10,109 nt of DNA from NCBI GenBank assembly GCA_025061935.1, contig JANWZY010000099.1, forward strand, positions 1-10,109, read 5' to 3'. Every line of letters begins with the position of its first letter. The first letter of the stretch is position 1. Position numbers and translations under genes: made by a program. This document shows positions 1 through 6,626 of the stretch, piece after piece. Under the pieces are notes generated by a model that saw nothing but the letters and a program-made list of their open reading frames with translations, ran no database searches and was not told where the DNA came from. The stretch comes from Verrucomicrobiia bacterium (GTDB lineage Bacteria > Verrucomicrobiota > Verrucomicrobiia > Limisphaerales > DTLC01).

Positions 1-1101
1 ACGATCTGGGCAGACTGGCTATCAGCGCTGCGGCTGTTCCGGTACATAACGGTGCGGAGCGCCGGCGCAGCCATCACTGCCCTAGTATTGAGCTGGTGGC
101 TCGGCCCGAAAATGATCGCATGGCTCCGGAACTACTTCGGTCAGAGTTACCGCGACCGGGCCGAAACGCACGGCGACCTGAAACGCTCGGGCACGAGCAA
201 GCAGGGCACGCCGACAATGGGCGGGTTGCTGATCGTGTTCACGATGAATCTTGCCACCCTGCTCTGGGCACAATGGAACACGCTGGTCCAGCTCACGCTG
301 CTGTCCGTGGTTGTGTTGGCGGCCCTCGGCTTCTGCGACGATTATCAAAAGGTGGTGCGCGAAAATCCAAGGGGTGTGACGACTTTTGTAAAACTCACCG
401 TGCAAACGTTGCTCGGGCTTTTTATCGGCCTGTACTTATGGGCTGTGCCAGCAACGACCAAACTTGTGTCGGAAATCATGGTGCCTTTCTACAAATACCC
501 GGTCGCTACAGGGGTGGCCGCGCTCGGGATACTCATCACGGTACTAGCGGTGGTGGGGAGCTCGAACGCAGTGAACTTGACAGACGGCCTCGACGGGCTC
601 GCCATTGGATGTACCACAATTGTTTCGTTCGCCTTTCTTGCAATGACATACTTGGCTGGGAATTTCCGCACCGCCTCTTACCTGCAAATACCATACGTGC
701 CTGGCGCGGGCGAGCTGACTGTGTTCTGCGCGGCCCTAATCGGCGCCGGAATGGGCTTCTTATGGTACAACTGTCATCCGGCTCAGGTGTTCATGGGCGA
801 CACCGGGTCGCTGGCACTGGGGGGAGCACTCGGCATTATGGCTGTGCTGATCCATCAACCGTTTGTGCTGTTAATTGCCGGCGGCGTGTTCGTCATGGAG
901 GCTGGCTCGGTCATTTTACAGGTGCTGTATTTCAAATACACCAAGGCGCGGTACGGGACCGGGCAACGGCTGTTCCTAATGTCGCCGTTGCACCATCATT
1001 TCGAGAAGAAAAACTGGCACGAGACGCAAGTGGTCATCAGGTTCTACATCCTTTGCGTGCTTTTCGTGCTGGTGGCCCTGAGCACGCTAAAAATCAGGTA
1101 A
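1..1101 (+). CDS. mraY: MraY, phospho-MurNAc-pentapeptide transferase (5' partial)
   Basis: MraY is an integral membrane enzyme that transfers phospho-MurNAc-pentapeptide from UDP to undecaprenyl phosphate, giving lipid I. The frame is open from base 1, and the residues before the GTG at 52 (LRLFRYITVR) match the usual MraY N-terminus, so the gene begins upstream and GTG 52 is an internal Val. Probably only a few residues are missing. Counting from base 1, I see the Asp pair FCDDYQK (residues 113-114), SNAVNLTDGLDGLA (about 188-201), FMGDTGS with Asp 267, and the His triplet PLHHHFE (331-333), which together form the Mg and substrate site. Many hydrophobic segments fit the usual ten membrane helices. 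It ends at TAA 1099-1101, in a LATLKVR-like terminus (LSTLKIR). All catalytic residues are intact, so it should be active. Confidence 0.97.
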   Translation, partial: TIWADWLSALRLFRYITVRSAGAAITALVLSWWLGPKMIAWLRNYFGQSYRDRAETHGDLKRSGTSKQGTPTMGGLLIVFTMNLATLLWAQWNTLVQLTLLSVVVLAALGFCDDYQKVVRENPRGVTTFVKLTVQTLLGLFIGLYLWAVPATTKLVSEIMVPFYKYPVATGVAALGILITVLAVVGSSNAVNLTDGLDGLAIGCTTIVSFAFLAMTYLAGNFRTASYLQIPYVPGAGELTVFCAALIGAGMGFLWYNCHPAQVFMGDTGSLALGGALGIMAVLIHQPFVLLIAGGVFVMEAGSVILQVLYFKYTKARYGTGQRLFLMSPLHHHFEKKNWHETQVVIRFYILCVLFVLVALSTLKIR

Positions 1102-1226
1102 GTCCCGGATTTGCAACGGCTTACGTGCTTTCCGGGCAGGCTGCGCGCCACACGTTCGGGGCGGGCTGGCGTGGCCGCCAAGATGCGCAATTTGTTGTAG
1201 TGACAGCCCGCAGCGCATCAATTAGT

Positions 1227-1316
1227 ATGGCTGCAACAAATTTTGACAACAAGATGTTGGTGTTGGACCGAACAGGTATGCGTCGGAGTTTGGTGAGGGG
1301 CGACCCCGCCGCATAA
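1227..1316 (+). pseudogene. murD: Possible murD remnant (N-terminal Rossmann loop only)
   Basis: An ATG at 1227 opens 29 codons ending in TAA 1314-1316. The product contains FDNKMLVLDRTGM followed by RRSLVRGDPAA. MurD proteins typically begin with a short lead, then a strand and glycine loop of the form NKxVLVLGLGRTG, then a helix ending in RG. The match needs about two residues (the GLG part) to be missing, as a 6-base deletion would cause, after which the frame stops. murD is normally found between mraY and ftsW, which is this position. The full protein is about 450 residues, so this cannot be a working ligase. The similarity is short and judged by eye; chance is a real alternative. No good ribosome binding site precedes the ATG. 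Confidence 0.4.
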
Positions 1317-1317
1317 T
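1290..1317 (+). promoter_or_regulatory. Weak candidate sigma70-type promoter
   Basis: TTGGTG (1290-1295) and CATAAT (1312-1317) are separated by 16 bases and lie about 50 bases upstream of the LysM gene start. The -10 box matches 5 of 6 consensus bases and the -35 box 3 of 6. It lies in the only long gap of the cluster, where an internal promoter for the LysM-ftsW-murG part would make sense. It overlaps the end of the possible murD remnant. This is consensus matching only. Confidence 0.2.
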
Positions 1318-1367
1318 TTGTTTGTACCCCTCGTAAAACCTGAGTTTAACGAACGGAATTGAGGCTT

Positions 1368-2186
1368 ATGAACGAATCAAGTTTCGACAGCAAAGTGACG
1401 GAAAAGATGGATGCGCGGAACGAGGCGCGCGCGCGGTTGCGCCTGGCCGCGTTCATTGTGTTCGGCTTGCACACAGTATTTTTGTTTGGGCTGCTGATTC
1501 TAGGTTGCAAGCGCGAGGAGCCTGTCCAGCAAACCGAACAGCCGGCCTTTGTCCCGCCGCCGATCGAACAGACCAACATGGTTGTCGCCGAGCCACAAGT
1601 CGGTGCACCCGCACCAGGCCCTGTCGGCGCGCCAGCGCCAGCGCATGTTGCCGCGCCAACCCCGGTGCCCGCGGATACGGCGCCTGCGCCAACCGTCCAG
1701 CAGCCAGTGCCAGAGCGCGCCCCCGGACCGACAGAGTACACGGTCGAACCAGGTGACACGTTTTACAGCATAGGTAAGAAGTTCGGCGTGAGCTACCTGG
1801 CCATCGAAGCTGCGAATCCCACCGTTGACCCGCGCCGGCTCAAGCCCGGCCAAAAGATACTCATTCCTGCGCCGAGCACGGCTACCGGTGCGGTTAGCGC
1901 TGCTGCTCCGAGCGCGGCGCCGGCCGCCGGCCAGGAAACAATCTACGTGGTGAAGTCAGGCGATACGTTGAGCAAAATAGCGAAGCAATTCGGCGTGACC
2001 GTGAACGCGATCCGCCGCGCCAATAATTTGACGACCGACATGATCAAGGTGGGGGATAAACTGCGAATACCGGCGCGCCCGGCTGAGTCCGGTGCGCCTG
2101 CAGCCGCGCCGCAAGGCGGCGAGGTCGTGCCCGGCCGCCCGTCGGGGGGTGTTCAACCTACCCAGGGGTCGGCAGTGGTTTCGTAG
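1368..2186 (+). CDS. Membrane-anchored protein with two LysM domains
   Basis: The predicted protein has 272 residues. A charged cytoplasmic N-terminus (1-25) is followed by one hydrophobic segment (about 26-46) ending LILGCKRE, then a long Pro/Ala-rich linker (about 52-120), LysM 1 (about 123-169, starting EYTVEPGDTFYSIGKKFGV), LysM 2 (about 192-237, starting IYVVKSGDTLSKIAKQFGV) and a Pro/Gly/Ala-rich tail. LysM domains bind GlcNAc-containing glycans such as peptidoglycan. Cys47 sits in a lipobox-like context, so a lipoprotein is possible, although Leu at -2 and the late position are atypical; a plain signal anchor is more likely. I chose ATG 1368 over the in-frame TTG 1359 because GAGG lies just upstream of the ATG. 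From memory, a LysM gene just before ftsW is a feature of verrucomicrobial clusters, so a role in septal wall remodelling or in localising FtsW is an inference. No catalytic domain is seen. Confidence 0.9.
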   Translation: MNESSFDSKVTEKMDARNEARARLRLAAFIVFGLHTVFLFGLLILGCKREEPVQQTEQPAFVPPPIEQTNMVVAEPQVGAPAPGPVGAPAPAHVAAPTPVPADTAPAPTVQQPVPERAPGPTEYTVEPGDTFYSIGKKFGVSYLAIEAANPTVDPRRLKPGQKILIPAPSTATGAVSAAAPSAAPAAGQETIYVVKSGDTLSKIAKQFGVTVNAIRRANNLTTDMIKVGDKLRIPARPAESGAPAAAPQGGEVVPGRPSGGVQPTQGSAVVS

Positions 2187-2224
2187 TAGTCGCGCAGTGT
2201 GCGCCAAGCAAGCCGATTCGGGTT

Positions 2225-3391
2225 GTGCCGTACGAACCTGACACAAAGCTGCGAGTTGCGCTCACGGCCCTGGCAGTGTCCGCGGCAGTATTGCTGTCGT
2301 TCGGGCTTGTTATGGTGTACAGCGCAACGGTGGTGCGGTGGGACGCGTACTACTTCACCAAGCAGCTCTTGTGGAGTGTACTTGGGCTTGGCGTATGCGT
2401 CGCAGCGGCGGCGGTGCCGCAATCCGCATTGAAAAAAATCGGGTGGCTGGTGCTCGCGGCCGCAGTGGTGTGTCTCGTGCTTGTCTTAGTGTCGCCTTTC
2501 GGCGTCGAACGGAACCATGCACGGCGCTGGTTCGGGTTCGGCACGACTTCACTGTTCCAGCCGTCGGAGCTTGCGAAGCTGGGTCTTATAGTTGCCCTCG
2601 CATGGTACGGTGACAGGTACCAGCGGCAGATGCGCTCGTTTGTGCGCGGGCTGATTGTACCCGGAATCATGATCGGCCTGGTGGCCGGGCTGGTCTTTGT
2701 GGAACCCGACTTCGGAACGGGCATCCTGATCGGGGTGATAGGTGGAGCTATCCTCCTGGTCGCGGGGGTACGGCTCCTACACGTTGCGCCCGTCGCGTTA
2801 TGCGTGCTTGTATGTCTGGGCGTATTCATGTGGCACAACCCGAAATGCAGGGTGCGAATTTTCGAGGGTTGGCGGAACCAGACTCAAAACATTGATGGGC
2901 CAGCTTACCAGGCGTTCCAAGCAAAGCTTGCGATAGGGTCCGGAGGCTGGAAAGGCCTGGGCATCGGCGATGGCGTGTACAAGCAGGGGTTTGTGCCCGA
3001 GGCGCACACAGACTTCATTCTTTCGGTGATTGGCGAAGAAGCCGGGCTAGTGGGAACGATGGGTGTGTTGATCCTCTTCGTTGTGCTGGTCATAAGCGGA
3101 ATGACGATTGCCCGGCATGCCCAGGACACCTTCGGGATGCTTTTGGCTTTCGGTATCACGTTTTGGATCGGGCTCCAAGCGGCGATCAACATCGGCGTGG
3201 TGACCAGCGCGCTGCCAAACAAGGGCCTACCATTGCCGCTGATCAGCTACGGTGGGTCGAATCTGGTTGTCACACTTGGCAGTATAGGCCTGCTGTTGAA
3301 CGTGGCGGTGAACGCGCTCCGCGCTGATGCCCCGGCCACGCCCAGTGTCGAACCCGAAGAGATTGCTGAACCGGAGCTGACCCGATGCTGA
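2225..3391 (+). CDS. ftsW: FtsW, septal peptidoglycan glycosyltransferase (SEDS family)
   Basis: FtsW polymerises lipid II into glycan strands at the septum, with the transpeptidase FtsI as partner. The protein is 388 residues with repeated hydrophobic segments from about residue 11 onward. Family motifs are NHARRWFGFG and FQPSELAKL, VEPDFGTG, YQAFQAKLAIGSGGWKGLG, PEAHTDFILSVIGEEAGLVG and PNKGLPLPLISYGGSN. Asp263 in AHTDF corresponds to the Asp that is essential in SEDS enzymes. The GTG start has no in-frame alternative upstream and only a weak ribosome binding site; a small GCGCA/TGCGC hairpin (2192-2204) lies in the 38-base gap before it. The C-terminal tail is short and acidic (EPEEIAEPELTRC). 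Its end overlaps murG by 7 bases. RodA is the main alternative, but the dcw setting and PLPLISYGGSN favour FtsW. Confidence 0.96.
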   Translation: MPYEPDTKLRVALTALAVSAAVLLSFGLVMVYSATVVRWDAYYFTKQLLWSVLGLGVCVAAAAVPQSALKKIGWLVLAAAVVCLVLVLVSPFGVERNHARRWFGFGTTSLFQPSELAKLGLIVALAWYGDRYQRQMRSFVRGLIVPGIMIGLVAGLVFVEPDFGTGILIGVIGGAILLVAGVRLLHVAPVALCVLVCLGVFMWHNPKCRVRIFEGWRNQTQNIDGPAYQAFQAKLAIGSGGWKGLGIGDGVYKQGFVPEAHTDFILSVIGEEAGLVGTMGVLILFVVLVISGMTIARHAQDTFGMLLAFGITFWIGLQAAINIGVVTSALPNKGLPLPLISYGGSNLVVTLGSIGLLLNVAVNALRADAPATPSVEPEEIAEPELTRC

Positions 3392-4590
3392 GTGCGCCTG
3401 CAGAACTGTCGGCTGTAATTGCGTGCGGGGGCACAGGCGGGCACCTTTTCCCTGGCCTAGCGGTGGCTCAAGCGCTAGCAGCACGCGACTGGGCCGTGAC
3501 TTTGCTGGTTTCGCCAAAAGCAGTCGATCAACGCGCGGTGCAAGCGGCGGCCGGACTGCCCCGGACCAACGTGATCACGTTGCCGGCTGCAGCGTTCCAA
3601 TCTGGTAGTAGGGTTGCATTCCTCGCAGGGCTTGTCCGGTCATACCGATTGCTCGCCAAGGCTTTCCGCGCGCAGCCGCCGGCGGCAGTCCTGGCAATGG
3701 GCGGGTTCACGGCTGTCGCACCTGTGCTTGCGGGGCGGCGCTTCGGCGCGCGCGTTTACCTGCATGAGTCAAACGCGGTGCCGGGCCGCGCGAACAGGTT
3801 CCTTGCGCCTTTCGCGCATGAGGTCTTCCTCGGATTTGCCGAAGCCGCGCCGTATTTGCGGTGCGCACGAAAAACCGTAACTGGCACGCCGGTCCGGCCT
3901 GAAATTGCGCCGCGCGATCCCGCCGAATGCCGCACCGCGCTCGGATTGGACCCTGCGAAGCCAACAATTTTGGTGATGGGGGGCAGCCAGGGCGCCTCAG
4001 CGATTAACGAGCTTGTCTTTGCGATGCTGCCTGAGTTGAGTAAGACCGTTCCCGACGTGCAGTGGATTCACTTGGCCGGGCCGAAAGACGCAGCCCGCGC
4101 AGCTCGAATCTACGCGGCTGCAAGCGTAAAACATGTCGTAACAGAGTTTTGTGAAAAAATGCATCTCGTGTTGTGCGCGGCCACTCTGGCAATTAGCCGG
4201 GCCGGCGCGTCTGCACTCGCCGAGTTCGCGGCGGTGCGGTTGCCCGCTATTCTGATCCCCTACCCTTTGGCCGCAGGCAACCATCAGTTGCATAACGCGC
4301 GCGTGTTCGAGCGCGCCGGTGCGGCAGTTGTGCTCGAGCAAACGGCTGATGGCTCCGGTTCCAGCGAGCTGCCGCGCATGCTAGCGCAGCACGTAGCAGA
4401 GCTTGTGCGAAATGAAACGGTGCGAGCAAAAATGCAGGCTGCGCTCGCACAACTACACAAGCCAAGCGCGGCGTCGGACATTGCGGCCGCGCTTGCAACA
4501 GCCGTGGGAGCGGCGGAGCGGCTTGAACCCGAACGCGAAGTTGACGGCTCAGTGCCGGTGAGCCGTCGGTTGTCTGTGGGAGGACCGTGA
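3385..4590 (+). CDS. murG: MurG, lipid II synthase (GlcNAc transferase)
   Basis: MurG is a peripheral membrane GT-B enzyme that adds GlcNAc from UDP-GlcNAc to lipid I on the cytoplasmic face. I see the N-terminal glycine loop ACGGTGGHLFPG (residues 13-24, His20), HESNAVPGRANRF (127-139), MGGSQGASAIN (198-208), and the UDP-GlcNAc site SRAGASALAEF (271-281, Glu280) followed by PAILIPYPLAAGNHQLHNA. ATG 3385 has a GGAG 8 bases upstream and overlaps the ftsW stop by 7 bases. At 401 residues it is longer than the usual 355-370. The excess is mainly a tail of about 24 residues (about 378-401, ERLEPEREVDGSVPVSRRLS then VGGP) beyond the final helix, which does not look like MurG and overlies a strong hairpin. 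murC, usually next, is absent, and the stop overlaps murB instead. The catalytic part is complete. Confidence 0.96.
   Translation: MLSAPAELSAVIACGGTGGHLFPGLAVAQALAARDWAVTLLVSPKAVDQRAVQAAAGLPRTNVITLPAAAFQSGSRVAFLAGLVRSYRLLAKAFRAQPPAAVLAMGGFTAVAPVLAGRRFGARVYLHESNAVPGRANRFLAPFAHEVFLGFAEAAPYLRCARKTVTGTPVRPEIAPRDPAECRTALGLDPAKPTILVMGGSQGASAINELVFAMLPELSKTVPDVQWIHLAGPKDAARAARIYAAASVKHVVTEFCEKMHLVLCAATLAISRAGASALAEFAAVRLPAILIPYPLAAGNHQLHNARVFERAGAAVVLEQTADGSGSSELPRMLAQHVAELVRNETVRAKMQAALAQLHKPSAASDIAAALATAVGAAERLEPEREVDGSVPVSRRLSVGGP
4543..4567 (+). other. Strong stem-loop inside the 3' end of murG
   Basis: GACGGCTCA (4543-4551) and TGAGCCGTC (4559-4567) form a perfect 9-base stem around the 7-base loop GTGCCGG; two further U-G pairs could extend it in RNA. 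The following bases (GGTTGTCTGTGGG) are not a clean U tract, so a classic terminator is doubtful. It lies 19 bases before the GTG of murB and inside the non-conserved murG tail. This suggests the sequence was once intergenic, or that it now shapes translation of murB. Confidence 0.55.
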
Positions 4591-5540
4591 ATACGGGCGG
4601 AACTGGCTGTGCAGTCGGCTCGAACCGCGCGGCCGAGGTTGCCGCGCGGTTGCGCGGGCGTGTGTGTGCCGACACAGTTGTGCGCGTGTGTGAGCCGCTC
4701 GCAGCGCATACCACGTTGCGAGTTGGCGGCCCGGCAGACGTTTACGTCGAGCCGGCGTCCGAACAAGATTTGTCTTTAGTGCTGAAGCTCTGTCGGGAAG
4801 AAGGGTTGCCGTGGCTTGTCATTGGCCGCGGCTCAAACCTTTTGGTAAAGGACGGCGGGTTCAGGGGCGTGGTGATCCGGTTGGCACATAAAGCGTTCGC
4901 GCGCATCGAAGTGGTTGGCACCGAGCTGGAGTGCGGCTCCGGCGCGATGTTGAAAGACGTGTTTGCGGCGGCTGCAGCGCATGGGATAGCCGGGTTCGAA
5001 TTCATGGACGGCATTCCAGGTACGGTTGGGGGCGCGTTGCGGATGAATGCCGGGGCAATGGGCGCGTGGACGTTCGACCTACTCGAGCGCGTCCGGTACA
5101 TGGACGCTGCCGGCGCGGTCGGCGAGGCACCCCGCGCACAGTTAGCTGCCGAGTACCGCGGGTGCACGTTTTTCGACGAACATGTAGCGCTGAGTGCCGT
5201 GTTCCGTGGCACGGCTGGCGATCCGGCTCAAATAACAGCGCGCGCGCAATTATTCAGGCAGAAACGGCAGCTAACGCAACCGGCCGGGCCAAGCGCAGGC
5301 TGCGTTTTCAAGAACCCGCCTGGCGCGCATGCGGGGAAATTGATCGACGAGCTGGGGCTTAAGCGTGCCCGGGTCGGCGGCGCTTTCGTGTCCGAGAAAC
5401 ACGCAAATTTCATTTTGACCGAGCCGGGCGCAACTGCAGCGGACGTGCTCAGGCTGATCGAACTGATACGTGAGCGCGTTCGTACCGAGCGTGGGATCGA
5501 GCTGGAGACGGAAGTGCGCATCGTTGGTGAGGAAAGATAA
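4587..5540 (+). CDS. murB: MurB, UDP-N-acetylenolpyruvoylglucosamine reductase
   Basis: MurB is a cytoplasmic FAD enzyme that uses NADPH to reduce UDP-GlcNAc-enolpyruvate to UDP-MurNAc. The protein is 317 residues and resembles the shorter type II form. The FAD-binding part shows HTTLRVGGPADVYVEP, VIGRGSNLLVKDGGF and GIPGTVGGALRMNAGAMG. The substrate domain has AEYRGCTF, then SAGCVFKNPPGAHAGKLIDE and HANFILTEPGATAADVL, and ends with LETEVRIVG, where Glu309 is the likely catalytic acid. The usual proton-donating Ser of the GS(x)FKNP motif is Cys239 here. GTG 4587 follows GGGAGGA and overlaps the murG stop in a GTGA junction. In typical clusters murC precedes murB; there is no MurC part, separate or fused, in this gene. 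Confidence 0.95.
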   Translation: MNTGGTGCAVGSNRAAEVAARLRGRVCADTVVRVCEPLAAHTTLRVGGPADVYVEPASEQDLSLVLKLCREEGLPWLVIGRGSNLLVKDGGFRGVVIRLAHKAFARIEVVGTELECGSGAMLKDVFAAAAAHGIAGFEFMDGIPGTVGGALRMNAGAMGAWTFDLLERVRYMDAAGAVGEAPRAQLAAEYRGCTFFDEHVALSAVFRGTAGDPAQITARAQLFRQKRQLTQPAGPSAGCVFKNPPGAHAGKLIDELGLKRARVGGAFVSEKHANFILTEPGATAADVLRLIELIRERVRTERGIELETEVRIVGEER

Positions 5541-5545
5541 ACTTG

Positions 5546-5582
5546 TGCCGCGTTGTCGGCCAAGTGCGGCATGGATTGCCGC
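5546..5582 (+). promoter_or_regulatory. Alternative hairpins in the ddl leader
   Basis: Three short arms occur in a row: TGCCGC (5546-5551), GCGGCA (5566-5571) and TGCCGC (5577-5582). The middle arm can pair with either flank: a 14-base loop upstream or a 5-base loop downstream. The downstream hairpin would cover the candidate start ATG 5571. This could tune ddl translation after murB, but 6-base GC-rich arms are common by chance. Confidence 0.2.
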
Positions 5583-5597
5583 CAGTGGTATGTGCCA

Positions 5598-6530
5598 ATG
5601 CTAGGGGGTCTTAACATAACCGTGATGCTTGGTGGCAGGAGCGCGGAGCGCGAAATCTCGCTACGTTCCGGCGCTGCGGTCGCGCAGGCGCTGCGCGAGT
5701 TGGGCCACATTGTGCATGAGCTTGACCCCGGCGATGGCAACTGGACGTTGCCGGCCGGGACCGACGTGGTTTTTTTGGCCCTGCACGGCGCGTATGGTGA
5801 GGACGGCACGGTGCAGGCGCAGCTAGACGCGCTCGGCGTGCCGTACACAGGTTGCGATGCAGAATCCAGCCGCGTCGCGTTCGACAAGCTGCTCGCGAAA
5901 CAGCGGTTTGTAGCCGCAGGTGTGCCGACGCCGCGGTACACCGTGGTGGAATCTGCCGGGGCTAGCTGGCCCATGGGCTGGGCGCCGCCCGTGGTACTGA
6001 AGCCGGCCCGGCAAGGGTCGAGTGTCGGACTGCAGTTCGTCGAGCGGGTGTCGGATTGGGCGGACGCGCTGGCGGAAGCGTTCCGGTACGACACGAAAGT
6101 GTTGGTTGAAGAGAAAGTAGCGGGGCGCGAAGTCACCGTGGGCATATTGGATGAGATGCCGCTGCCTGTGGTCGAGGTCCGGCCTAAATCAGGTCGGTAC
6201 GATTACCGTAGCAAGTACACTGCCGGCGCGACGGAATATTTGTGTCCGGCGCCATTTGACCAAGAGACGACAAGGCGCATTCAAGCTGCTGGGCTGGCGG
6301 CATTTAGGGCGATTGGCGGCCGCGATTACGCGCGCGTGGACATGATTGTGCGGCCCGACGGCCAACCGATGGTGTTGGAAGTAAACACGCTGCCCGGCAT
6401 GACAGAAACCAGTTTGTTGCCCAAGGCTGCGGCGGCCGCAGGGCTTTCGTATCCCGCGCTGTGCCAGCGGATGGTCGAGCTGGCACTGCGCCGGTCGGGC
6501 CGTGTGGCAAATCTGGTCCGGCGCGGTTAG
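5598..6530 (+). CDS. ddl: Ddl, D-alanine--D-alanine ligase
   Basis: Ddl is an ATP-grasp enzyme of the cytoplasm that joins two D-Ala residues, supplying the dipeptide that MurF adds to the precursor. Motifs in order are ITVMLGGRSAEREISLRSG (N-terminal), LHGAYGEDGTVQAQL, AFDKLLAKQ, VVLKPARQGSSVGLQFV, VLVEEKVAGREVTVG, RYDYRSKYTAGATEY, YARVDMIV and LEVNTLPGMTETSLLP, covering the substrate-binding and Mg-ATP residues. The start is uncertain. ATG 5598 puts six residues before the conserved ITV strand, as in DdlB proteins; ATG 5571 and TTG 5553 are in-frame alternatives and none has a strong ribosome binding site. From 5598 the protein is 310 residues, normal for the family. The gene is in the same frame as murB, separated by its TAA. 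It is not fused to MurC, unlike in Chlamydia. Confidence 0.95.
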   Translation: MLGGLNITVMLGGRSAEREISLRSGAAVAQALRELGHIVHELDPGDGNWTLPAGTDVVFLALHGAYGEDGTVQAQLDALGVPYTGCDAESSRVAFDKLLAKQRFVAAGVPTPRYTVVESAGASWPMGWAPPVVLKPARQGSSVGLQFVERVSDWADALAEAFRYDTKVLVEEKVAGREVTVGILDEMPLPVVEVRPKSGRYDYRSKYTAGATEYLCPAPFDQETTRRIQAAGLAAFRAIGGRDYARVDMIVRPDGQPMVLEVNTLPGMTETSLLPKAAAAAGLSYPALCQRMVELALRRSGRVANLVRRG

Positions 6531-6626
6531 GAAAGAGGCGGGCGCGCCCGGATTGACGCTGCGGGCCGGCGTTCGGTCTCACACATGTTTCGGAGAAACG
6601 CGAACAAGTGAGAAGGATGGCGAGCA

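Larger units (their letters stand above)
1102..1367 (+). other. Intergenic region at the expected murD position
   Basis: These 266 bases separate mraY from the LysM gene, while other junctions in the cluster overlap or leave under 100 bases. No full gene is present on either strand. An open frame runs through mraY into this gap as far as 1316, but upstream of 1227 it is only the +2 shadow of mraY followed by sequence I do not recognise. From 1227 it reads like a MurD N-terminus (separate entry). Bases 1317-1367 have no recognisable coding content beyond the leader of the LysM gene. Confidence 0.7.

Noticed and set aside
1104..1136. CCCGGA / TCCGGG inverted repeat after mraY as a terminator
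   Set aside because: The stem is only 6 bases with a 21-base loop and no U tract follows.
1243..1248. Perfect TTGACA -35 box
   Set aside because: No acceptable -10 box lies 16-18 bases downstream (GACCGA at 17), and it lies within the possible murD remnant.
96..1316. Long plus-strand frame overlapping mraY
   Set aside because: Its first part is the shifted frame of a fully conserved mraY. Only the last 29 codons (from 1227) seemed meaningful and are reported separately.
5228..6145. 305-codon open frame on the minus strand across murB and ddl
   Set aside because: It spans two well-supported plus-strand genes and has no recognisable domain; the composition matches an antisense shadow.
5598..6530. 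MurC-Ddl fusion as in Chlamydia, to explain the missing murC
   Set aside because: The protein is only as long as a single Ddl, and no Mur ligase motif is found in it or in murB.
6539..6550. CGGGCGCGCCCG palindrome between ddl and ftsQ
   Set aside because: It has no loop and consists of only G and C in GC-rich DNA; nothing links it to a known operator.
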